Part shown: positions 53,598 through 61,028 of the stretch, piece after piece
How positions within the stretch are numbered: the stretch's first letter is position 1
Layout of the letters: the number at the start of each line of letters is the position of its first letter
From: Janthinobacterium lividum
GTDB taxonomy: Bacteria > Pseudomonadota > Gammaproteobacteria > Burkholderiales > Burkholderiaceae_D
DNA: 64,000 nt
Assembly: GCF_011601275.1 (NCBI RefSeq)
Contig: NZ_JAAOLY010000018.1
Span: 62,001 to 126,000 of the forward strand
Reading direction: 5' to 3'
The notes under the pieces: model-generated
Seen by the model: the letters and a program-made list of their open reading frames with translations, nothing else
Told to the model about the DNA's origin: nothing
The model's database searches: none
Translations under genes and position numbers: made by a program

Positions 53598-55873
53598 CCT
53601 GGTTCTCCTCCCGGCCCGCCCGGACCGGGACCGCCAGGTCCACCCGGCCCGCGTCCGCCCGGCGGACCGAAGCGCGGTTCGCGCTCGCCCTCTTTAGCCG
53701 CCGACGTGGCGCCGCCGAGGCGGTACGACAGCCCCACATAAATCATGCGTCCATCGAAGCGCCGCGTGCTCGTCTCGCGCAGGGAAGCGCTGTTGATGAC
53801 GGTCTCCATCTTGTTGCTGCTGAATACGTCGGTCACGTTCATGACCAGGCTCAGCTGTGGTGTCACCGTGTGGCGCCAGCTCACATTCAAGGTATTGTTC
53901 GGCGAGCGGTAGCCCTGTCCCGACAGCATCTTGCCTTGCATCTGCAGGGCCAGCTGCAGCTGGTTGGCCGCATCGAACTGGTAATTGAGGCGCGCGCGGC
54001 CGCTCAGGGCGTTCGCCGTGCGCGTGCTGCGGTTGCCCAGGTCGTCGGAACTCGTCTGCTGGCTGCGCGCCAGGTTGCCGCTCGTGTTCAATGTCAACGA
54101 TGGCGTCAGCTTGCCGCTTACGCTGAACTCCAGGCCGCTCGAATGGCTGTCTGCGCCGTTTTCCCGCGTGGTCAAGAGCACATTGTCGCTGATAAAGTAG
54201 CGATAATCGACGATGGCGTCCGTGTCGCGCCGGTGGTAGGCGCGCAAGCTGCTTTCCAGGCCCGCGATCTTCGTTTCATAGCCGATCTCGAACGAATCCG
54301 TCTGCGTGGGTTTCAACTTCGGATTGCCGGCCGACACATTGAATTCGTCGCGGTAGACCACGTACGGATTCAGGTCGCCCGCGTTCGGACGGCGGATGCG
54401 GTGCGCATAGCTGAAACGCACATTGCTCTCGTCGCTGACTTTATAGGTGGCGAACAGGCTGGGAATGTAGTTGACGTAGTTGTTGCTGGCCTCGACGCCG
54501 CTGGTAATCTGGCGCACGTTCAAGTCCGTGTATTCGGCGCGCAAGCCGGCGAGCGCGCCCCAGCGCTCGGTCAGGCGCATCTGGTAGGAGCCGTACAGCG
54601 CGACGGTGCGCTCGTCGAGCTCGAAACGGTTGCTACGCATGGGGTTGACGATTTCCGCCAGACTGCCCGGGTTGATGTCCGTATATAAAGTGTCGAAACT
54701 GCTCTTGTTGTCGGCCACCTTGTAGCCGAGCTTGGCCGTGCCGCCTGCCAGCGGACGCTCGTAGTCGCCGCTGAAGTCGACGATGCGGTTGCCCGTTTCG
54801 CTGTGCTGGCGCGCGCGGCTGTCGAAGGCGTTGACGGGCATCACCGCGTAGGTATTGGCGTAGTCGCTGTCGCTCTCGTTGGTCGACGACGATACGCGCA
54901 AATCGATTTTGAGGGTTTCGCCCGGCAACTCGCCCTTGTGGTCGTAGCGCGCCCCCCAGCTGTAGTTGCGGCTGTCGCCATTGCGCACGGTGCTGCGCAC
55001 ATAGTCGCCGATGGTGCTGCCCGTGCTGTCGCCATTGATGTAGCGGTCGAGCGAGCGCTGGTCGCTGCTGCGGCCGTTGTACGACACGCTGGCGGCCAGG
55101 GTGTCGTTGGCGTTCAGGTTGTAATTGACGGTGCCGTGCAAGCCCAGCGAGTCGTTCAAGCCGTTGCTGGTGGATTGCTGGCTGCTGGGGGCGAATGCGC
55201 CAGTGCCGCGTTCCAGGCGTTCGCGGCTGACCTCGCCCACGGAATTGCGGCCGTCATGGCGCACATTGATGCCGCCCTGGTAGCCCCACGGGCCTTCATT
55301 GTAGCTGCCGGACACGGAACTGTTGTAGCGCCCCGCGATGCCCGCATTCGCGTTGACGGTGGCAAAGCCGCCCGGCTTGCGGTTGCGCCGCATCACCAGG
55401 TTCAGGATCGGCCCGCCACCGGCCTCGTTGCCGAACTGGGCGCCGGGATTATTGATCACTTCCACGGATTCGATATCGTCGGCCGCCATGGCGTTCAGGG
55501 TGGCGCCGCGCGAATCGCCCTGCAGCATGGCGGACGGCTTGCCATCGATCAATATCTGCACATTGCTGCTGCCGCGCAGGGAAACGGAACCGTCGGGATC
55601 GACGGCCACCGACGGCACGTTATTCAAGGCATCGGCCGCCGTGCCGTTGCTGCTGCCCACGTCGGACTTGACGTCGTAGACTTGCCGGTCGATACGGCCC
55701 GTGGGTCGTTCGGCCGTCACGCTGACGGAAGGCGGCGCATCGGCAGCGGGCGCCTTGGCCGATGCTGGTGCGGGCTTGACGACGGTGCCGCCTGTGACGG
55801 TTTGCGCCTGGGCAGCGGCGCCGGAGACGAGCAAGCTGCTGCCCGCCAGACAGTGAAAGAGGATTTTATGCAT
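53594..55873 (-). CDS. TonB-dependent outer-membrane receptor with Gly/Pro tail
   Basis: A 759-residue receptor from the ATG at 55873. The signal peptide is HKILFHCLAGSSLLVSGAAAQA. A plug domain follows (DGSVSLRGSSNVQILIDGKPSAML, VEVINNPGAQFGNEAGGG-like) with a SusD-free, outer-membrane-receptor-beta-barrel type (OMP_b-brl_3) barrel: YIPSLFATYKVSDESNVRFSYAHRI and NPKLKPTQTDSFEIGYE. The last strand (MIYVGLSYRLG) is not the C-terminus: a further ~35 residues rich in Gly and Pro follow (GPGGPGGPGPGGPGG). The substrate is unknown. The stop overlaps the SUKH stop. Confidence 0.88.
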   Translation of the reverse strand: MHKILFHCLAGSSLLVSGAAAQAQTVTGGTVVKPAPASAKAPAADAPPSVSVTAERPTGRIDRQVYDVKSDVGSSNGTAADALNNVPSVAVDPDGSVSLRGSSNVQILIDGKPSAMLQGDSRGATLNAMAADDIESVEVINNPGAQFGNEAGGGPILNLVMRRNRKPGGFATVNANAGIAGRYNSSVSGSYNEGPWGYQGGINVRHDGRNSVGEVSRERLERGTGAFAPSSQQSTSNGLNDSLGLHGTVNYNLNANDTLAASVSYNGRSSDQRSLDRYINGDSTGSTIGDYVRSTVRNGDSRNYSWGARYDHKGELPGETLKIDLRVSSSTNESDSDYANTYAVMPVNAFDSRARQHSETGNRIVDFSGDYERPLAGGTAKLGYKVADNKSSFDTLYTDINPGSLAEIVNPMRSNRFELDERTVALYGSYQMRLTERWGALAGLRAEYTDLNVRQITSGVEASNNYVNYIPSLFATYKVSDESNVRFSYAHRIRRPNAGDLNPYVVYRDEFNVSAGNPKLKPTQTDSFEIGYETKIAGLESSLRAYHRRDTDAIVDYRYFISDNVLLTTRENGADSHSSGLEFSVSGKLTPSLTLNTSGNLARSQQTSSDDLGNRSTRTANALSGRARLNYQFDAANQLQLALQMQGKMLSGQGYRSPNNTLNVSWRHTVTPQLSLVMNVTDVFSSNKMETVINSASLRETSTRRFDGRMIYVGLSYRLGGATSAAKEGEREPRFGPPGGRGPGGPGGPGPGGPGGEPG

Positions 55874-56058
55874 TTGCTTAAAAAATAATGGAGACGCTAC
55901 GGATGAGGCGCTACGCCGCAGCGTGAGGGCACAGTGAAAGCATGCCACGACTCCATTGCTCAAAGCAAATGCGAACCATTGTTATTTACTTCAATTTACA
56001 AATCTCTTGCACTTGTGGTCATACAGCCTCATCCGACGAATTTTGCGCTACCGTTACG

Positions 56059-57384
56059 CTACCCGAGCATGCCATTGCCGCGCGCCAATTTCAGCCAGCC
56101 CGGATACTCCGTCATCAATAAATCATACAGTTCCGCATCGCTGTGCTCGTCGGGCGAGCTGACGGAAAAGTAATTGGCATTGTCGACCAGGCGCCCTTGC
56201 AATTCGTCGAGCTTTTCCAGGAACGGGAAGTCGGAATCGGCAAAGGCGGAAAGAAATTTGCTTTTCGACTTGCGTCCCTTGCCGATGCCCATGAATTGCC
56301 AGAAGATGGCTTCATTGCTGGCCCATTTCAATTGCTTTTCCGTTGTTGCCTGGTCGCTTGTGCCGCCATCGGTCACGAACATGACGTACACGGGCAACTC
56401 GGCCGCGACGGGCCGCGTGCGCTCGCCGCCGGCCTTGTCAGGGAAATAAAACGCACGGATCGCCTGCATGGCGGCGCCATAGCGCGTATCGCCTTCCAGC
56501 GGATGGCGCTGTATGGCCTGGCCCACATAGGTATTGCAGTTGTTCAAGGCCATGGGCGCCGGGTGGTGGACGTTCTTGCCGAACAGGAAAACGTCGATCT
56601 CGCCATCGTCATCGAACTTGCAGCCCAAGGCCAGGATGCGCTCGGCAAAGCGCTGCACCAGCCCCTCTTTATACAGCCGTCCCATGGAGCCGGAAATATC
56701 GAGGCACAAGCAGACCTTGGCGCGGTGATCCGATAGCCCCACTTTTTGCAGGGACACGCCCGCCTGCTTGACGAGGCTGACCAGTTGCGGCGCTTCGCGT
56801 TCCACGCGCTTTTCCAGGTTGATCTTCGCCTGCTGGATTGCCGACGCCGCGGCAGGCGAGGCCTGGTCGACTTCGCCGCCGAAGTGGCGTACCAGCGCAT
56901 CGAGTCCGCCATTGAAACCCTGTCCCACGGCCATGCAGCGCCAGCCGCCATCCTTGCGGTAGATTTCAAGCAGCATGACGGCTTTTTCCTGTGCGAAATC
57001 GGTACCGGCGAAGGCAAAGCGGGCCAATTCGCGTCCGCCCGCCTGCAGGCGCACGTGGCCAGACTGCAGCTGCGACATCACGCCGCCGCCATCGATGGAC
57101 GCCGTCACGACGAGGCGGTCTATGCCGGCCGGCAAGCGCGCCAGTTGCAAGGCAAACTCGGCCACATCGCCCCCGCTGCCGGCACGCGCCTCCACGCCGC
57201 CGCATGGCGTGCGCGGCTGGTTGAAGAAAGTCATGTAGCGTTCGTCGGACAGTTTGCCGGCCGCATCGAGGCCGAAACAGGCCACGTCGAGCGCCAGCCC
57301 CTGTGCGGCCACGCCGACCTGCAGCATGCCGTCGGGAACGAGATTGGCCAGCGGCAAGCGCTGTCCCTTGGATAAGGTTTCCAT
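56059..57384 (-). CDS. TerD-vWA fusion protein (TerF-like)
   Basis: A 441-residue protein. The N-terminus (about 1-165) is a TerD-type domain: FGLDAAGKLSDERYMTFFNQPRTPCGG and QEKAVMLLEIYRKDGGWRCMAVGQGFNGGLDALVRHFGG (pattern). The C-terminus (about 215-430) is a von Willebrand A domain with the MIDAS motif CLDISGSM and a VMFVTDGGTSD strand, as in TerF. It is the last gene of the TerD operon, nine bases after its neighbour. TerD-family proteins bind calcium and act in tellurite, phage and colicin stress responses. Function here is inferred. Confidence 0.85.
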   Translation of the reverse strand: METLSKGQRLPLANLVPDGMLQVGVAAQGLALDVACFGLDAAGKLSDERYMTFFNQPRTPCGGVEARAGSGGDVAEFALQLARLPAGIDRLVVTASIDGGGVMSQLQSGHVRLQAGGRELARFAFAGTDFAQEKAVMLLEIYRKDGGWRCMAVGQGFNGGLDALVRHFGGEVDQASPAAASAIQQAKINLEKRVEREAPQLVSLVKQAGVSLQKVGLSDHRAKVCLCLDISGSMGRLYKEGLVQRFAERILALGCKFDDDGEIDVFLFGKNVHHPAPMALNNCNTYVGQAIQRHPLEGDTRYGAAMQAIRAFYFPDKAGGERTRPVAAELPVYVMFVTDGGTSDQATTEKQLKWASNEAIFWQFMGIGKGRKSKSKFLSAFADSDFPFLEKLDELQGRLVDNANYFSVSSPDEHSDAELYDLLMTEYPGWLKLARGNGMLG

Positions 57385-57393
57385 CAGTATCTC

Positions 57394-58647
57394 CTAGGCG
57401 ATGTAGCGGCGCGGATTGTCCGCATTGCAATCATCTTCATCTTCCTTGTCCTCGCCCTTGAAGACGACGGGGCCGTTGAAGGCCAGCTGCAGGTTCTCGC
57501 CCTGCCAGCTCAGCCACGGCGTCGCTTCGCTGCCCGGCTCCGACGTCTTGCCGGACGGCTCGAGGATGATGCTGTCGGGCGTGATGCGCGCCATGCCGAT
57601 CACATAGGTGTAGACGGTGTCGTCGTCGGCCGCCTTGGACAAACGAAAATCGAACGCGCACTCGACGGTCTGCTCGCCATATTGCATGACCATTTTCGGC
57701 CGCATGGAGGCCACCGAGACGGCGCCGTTGGCCACCGCCGAATACACGCTGAAGACGAGGCCCACCGTGCCGCCGTAATGCTGCGCCAGTGCGGGATTGA
57801 CTTCCACCGTTTCCGTGGCCGGCTCCTTGCCCGCCGCGCCCGCCACGTCGCCCAGGTGGCGCACGTAGGGCATGACGTCGAAGCTGCCTGCCGTGTCCGG
57901 CGCCTGGATGAAGCGCATCTGGCCGTTTGGCAAGAGGATACCGACTCTTAAATCGAGGTCGTCATTATCATCGTCGCCATCACCGTTATCGACCCAGGTG
58001 GCCTTGACGGTGAGTTTTTTCGGCGCGCCCACGCCCTTTTCCAGCGATACTTTGTGCGTCTGGCCCGCCTTGGTCAGCGAGATTTTGGACAGGGAAATTT
58101 TGGGTGTCGGCGCCGGTTCCGCTGCCGCCTGCGCCACTACACCGCCGAAATGGGCAACCAGGGCGTCAAGGCCGCCATTGAAACCCTGGCCCACGGCCAT
58201 GAAACGCCAGCCCCCGTCCTTGCGGTAGAACTCGCCCAGCATGACGGCTTTTTCTTGCGCAAAATCGGCACCCGCATACGTGTAGCGGGCCAATTCTCTC
58301 GCGCCGTCAAGCAGGCGCAGATGGCCGCTGCCCAGCCGTGCCATCGTGGCGTCGCCATCGATGGCGGCCGTGACGACCAGGCGCTCGATGGAGGCAGGCA
58401 AGCGGTCCAACTGGTAGCTGAAACCGGCCGTATCGCCGGGCGGCGCAGAGGTTTCCGCGCCGCCGCACGGCGTGCGCGGCTGGTTGAAGAAAGTCATGTA
58501 GCGGTCGTCGGACAACTTGCCGGCGGCATCGAGGCCGAAACAGGCAAAATCCAGCGGCACGCCGGCGCTGCCAAGACCCAGTTGCACGACGTTACCCGTG
58601 ACGAGGCCGGACAGCGCCAGGCGCTGCCCCTTGATCAGGTTTTCCAT
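57394..58647 (-). CDS. TerD-TerA fusion protein
   Basis: A 417-residue protein from the ATG at 58647. The N-terminal half (about 1-165) is a TerD domain sharing FGLDAAGKLSD and MTFFNQPRTPCGG with its downstream neighbour, showing recent duplication. A short linker contains a repeated KISLSKISLTKAG stretch. The C-terminal half (about 190-417) resembles TerA: KATWVDNGDGDDDNDDLDLRVG, a run of acidic residues likely to bind calcium, and LPNGQMRFIQAPDTAG. It is transcribed after terD (76-base gap) and before the TerD-vWA gene (9-base gap). Confidence 0.85.
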   Translation of the reverse strand: MENLIKGQRLALSGLVTGNVVQLGLGSAGVPLDFACFGLDAAGKLSDDRYMTFFNQPRTPCGGAETSAPPGDTAGFSYQLDRLPASIERLVVTAAIDGDATMARLGSGHLRLLDGARELARYTYAGADFAQEKAVMLGEFYRKDGGWRFMAVGQGFNGGLDALVAHFGGVVAQAAAEPAPTPKISLSKISLTKAGQTHKVSLEKGVGAPKKLTVKATWVDNGDGDDDNDDLDLRVGILLPNGQMRFIQAPDTAGSFDVMPYVRHLGDVAGAAGKEPATETVEVNPALAQHYGGTVGLVFSVYSAVANGAVSVASMRPKMVMQYGEQTVECAFDFRLSKAADDDTVYTYVIGMARITPDSIILEPSGKTSEPGSEATPWLSWQGENLQLAFNGPVVFKGEDKEDEDDCNADNPRRYIA

Positions 58648-58723
58648 GGAGTCAGGGAGAAAGAAGGGAGAGACAGAACCGGGCAGCGGTGCCACCCGGC
58701 ACATTTACACAAACAACTGGTTT

Positions 58724-59299
58724 TTAAGCGTTAATACCGAACGAGCGGGCCAGAGGGCCCAGGCCGCCTTTGAAACCCTGGCCGATGGCCTTGAATTTCC
58801 ATTCGCTGCCGGCGCGGTAGATTTCGCCGAAGATCATGGCCGCTTCCGTCGAGCCGTCTTCCGACAGGTCGTAGCGGGCGATTTCCGCGCCGTTGTCACC
58901 GTTCAGGCAGCGGATGTAGGCCTTGCCGACCATGCCGAAGTTCTGCTTGCGGTTTTCCGCGTCGTGAATGGTGACGGCCACGGCGATCTTGTCGATGTCG
59001 GCAGGCACGTTGGCCAGGTCGACGGCAACTTTCTCGTCATCGCCATCGCCGCCGCCCGTCGTATTGTCGCCCGCGTGGACGATGGAGCCGTCAGCCGACT
59101 TCAGGTTGTTGTAAAAAATGAAATCGGCATCGGAGCGGGCCTTGCCATCCGTTTTCAGCAGGAAGGCGCTGCCGTCCAGGTCAAATGCGGCGCCATCGGT
59201 GGCGCGCGGGTCCCAGCCCAGGCCAATCACGATTTTCTTCAAGCCAGGAGCTTCCTTGCTCAGGTTGACATTGCCGCCTTTTTGCAAACTGATCGCCAT
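58724..59299 (-). CDS. terD: TerD-family tellurium/stress protein
   Basis: A 191-residue protein, the standard TerD length. Features: [28 protein letters not shown] at the start (pattern), the calcium-binding DLDGSAFLL motif, [22 protein letters not shown] and the terminal [15 protein letters not shown]. It is the first gene of the Ter operon with AGAGGAA upstream of the ATG. The upstream 180-base gap is AT-rich and divergent with the hydrolase. TerB, TerC, TerE and TerZ are not found in the window, so this is a reduced cluster. Confidence 0.93.
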   Translation of the reverse strand: MAISLQKGGNVNLSKEAPGLKKIVIGLGWDPRATDGAAFDLDGSAFLLKTDGKARSDADFIFYNNLKSADGSIVHAGDNTTGGGDGDDEKVAVDLANVPADIDKIAVAVTIHDAENRKQNFGMVGKAYIRCLNGDNGAEIARYDLSEDGSTEAAMIFGEIYRAGSEWKFKAIGQGFKGGLGPLARSFGINA

Positions 59300-59479
59300 G
59301 GTGTTTCCTCTTTATTTAATTAATGGGTTGCATTCGGTGTTTCAGGTCACGTCACCGGTACCCCGGCTTGATGAGCCATGAGCCTACCATAAAGTTCCTG
59401 CTTGCCAGCCGCGCACTATTGAAAATAATACCATAAGGAAAATACCACGCCACTGCCCGAATGCGCAAAATGACGGATA

Positions 59480-60295
59480 ATGCCGCTCGACAAAAATTTT
59501 CACCATTACTTGACCCCAGGCTTGTCCTTGAAGAATACCCAGATACGGCTCGACTGCATTCCTGGCACCCTGTGCGACGAGCGCATGTGGTCGCGCCTGG
59601 CGCCTGCCCTGGGCGGCTCCTTTGATCTGCAGCACGTTCCCCTGCATGAGGCGCGCACGCGCACGCAGATGCAGGCACTGATTGCCAGCCACAGCGCCCA
59701 ACAGGCCCATCTGGTGGGTTTTTCGCTGGGCGCCTATCTGGCGCTGGAACACGCGCTGGCACACCCGCAGCGCATCCAGTCTCTCACTTTGATCGCCAAT
59801 TCGGCCAAAGGTTTGCTGCCTGCGGAAATAAGCGCGCGCCAGCGCATCGTCGCCATGCTCGAGCGCAATCCCTATGCGGGCATCACGCGCCAGCGCCTGC
59901 GCGAACTGCTGCATCCGTCGCACCTGGACGATGCATCGATCACGGGCCTGATCCAGCAGATGGGGCTGGACCTGGGCAAGGACGTGCTGCTGGCGCAATT
60001 CATCACCACTATCGCCCGCCCTGACCTGATGGCGCGCTTGCCGGAACTCGATTGCCCCGTACTGATCGTGGGCGCGGAAGACGACAAGCTCGTCAATCCC
60101 GACGATTTGCGCGCCATGGCCGCCCGCCTGCCGCAGGCCACCCTGCACTTATTAAAAGAGACCGGCCACATGATTCCGCTGGAAGCGCCGGGCCCGCTGG
60201 CCGACGCCATGCGTGCGCATCTGGAGACCGCGGGCAATTTCAACGATAATGACGGGCATCGGGCATCGCCCTCACCACTTTCAAAGAACCAATGA
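59480..60295 (+). CDS. Alpha/beta hydrolase coupled to folA
   Basis: A 271-residue protein of the alpha/beta-hydrolase fold. The first ~18 residues before TQIRLDCIPGTLCDERMW may be a misplaced start; TTG codons at 59522/59528 are alternatives. Motifs: nucleophile elbow VGFSLGAYLALEHA (Ser), acid in VGAEDDKLVNPDDL and His in ETGHMIPLEAP. The C-terminal tail is low in structure. It shares an ATGA overlap with folA, so they form one translational unit. The substrate is unknown. Confidence 0.82.
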   Translation: MPLDKNFHHYLTPGLSLKNTQIRLDCIPGTLCDERMWSRLAPALGGSFDLQHVPLHEARTRTQMQALIASHSAQQAHLVGFSLGAYLALEHALAHPQRIQSLTLIANSAKGLLPAEISARQRIVAMLERNPYAGITRQRLRELLHPSHLDDASITGLIQQMGLDLGKDVLLAQFITTIARPDLMARLPELDCPVLIVGAEDDKLVNPDDLRAMAARLPQATLHLLKETGHMIPLEAPGPLADAMRAHLETAGNFNDNDGHRASPSPLSKNQ

Positions 60296-60777
60296 GCCAT
60301 TTGACCATCATCGTCGCTACCGACCAGCAAGGCGGCATCGGCATCAACAACACCCTGCCGTGGAAATTGCCGGAAGACCTCGCGCATTTCAAGCGTTTGA
60401 CGACGGGCCACCCCATCCTCATGGGCCGCAAGACCTTCGATTCCATCGGCCGTCCGCTGCCGAACCGCCGCAACATCGTCATCACGCGCAATCCGGACTG
60501 GCGCCATGAGGGCGTGGAAGCCGTGTCGTCGGTGGAAGCGGCCATCGCCCTGCTGGCCGGCGCCGAAGGCTATGTCATCGGCGGCGCGGAAATCTACCAG
60601 CAGTCACTGCCCCTGACACAGCGTTTGATCATCACGGAAATCGGCCAGACCTTCGACTGCGACGCCTTTTTCCCCGCCGTTGACCATGCTGTGTGGCAAG
60701 AAACCGCGCGTGTAGCCCATGCTTCGGAGAAATCCGGCCTGCCGTACGCCTTTGTCACGCTGGAACGCAAAGCCTGA
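60292..60777 (+). CDS. folA: Dihydrofolate reductase
   Basis: A 161-residue enzyme reducing dihydrofolate to tetrahydrofolate with NADPH. All signature elements are present: IIVATDQQGGIGINNTLPWKLPEDLAHF-type N-terminus (pattern), GHPILMGRKTFDSIGRPLPNRRNIVITR with the NADPH Arg, and VIGGAEIYQQSLP. It overlaps the upstream hydrolase by ATGA. thyA, its usual partner, is separated by four operons. A hairpin and a U-run follow. Confidence 0.96.
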   Translation: MSHLTIIVATDQQGGIGINNTLPWKLPEDLAHFKRLTTGHPILMGRKTFDSIGRPLPNRRNIVITRNPDWRHEGVEAVSSVEAAIALLAGAEGYVIGGAEIYQQSLPLTQRLIITEIGQTFDCDAFFPAVDHAVWQETARVAHASEKSGLPYAFVTLERKA

Positions 60778-60842
60778 TAAGGTTGATGCAAGGTAGATAT
60801 CGATCGGCCAGAATGTTGCTGTAATACCCCTGTCATACCCAT

Positions 60843-60870
60843 GCGTCACGCTAGCGTACGCTTGTGACGC
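60843..60870 (+). repeat. Inverted repeat after folA
   Basis: GCGTCAC and GTGACGC are perfect arms; between them AGCGTACGCT is itself a palindrome. A T-run begins 12 bases later, so it may be a weak folA terminator or the first hairpin of the decarboxylase leader. An 8-codon ORF (MRHASVRL) starts at 60841 and ends inside it. Confidence 0.5.
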
Positions 60871-60890
60871 TTTGCTACGATATTTTTTTC

Positions 60891-61018
60891 CCGCAGAGGC
60901 CGCATTTCTGCGAGAATCCCGTTCTTATTTTTTTTCTGCGGCTGCCGGGTTGCACTACCGCCTGACCGTCGCGCCCTAGTCCGCCCCTTCACATCTGTCA
61001 GGGGCGGCTTGCTTTTTT
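60891..61018 (+). promoter_or_regulatory. Leader with alternative hairpins and terminator, candidate attenuator
   Basis: CCGCAGA (60891-60897) can pair either with TCTGCG (60907-60912) or with TCTGCGG (60935-60941), which are mutually exclusive. Then CCGCCCCT (60981-60988) and AGGGGCGG (61000-61007) form a stable stem followed by TTGCTTTTTT: an intrinsic terminator on the plus strand only. The GGAGA ribosome binding site of the decarboxylase starts at 61019, directly after the T-run, so the decarboxylase mRNA must pass through the terminator unless it starts inside it. This points to attenuation. Confidence 0.55.
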
Positions 61019-61028
61019 GGAGACATGC

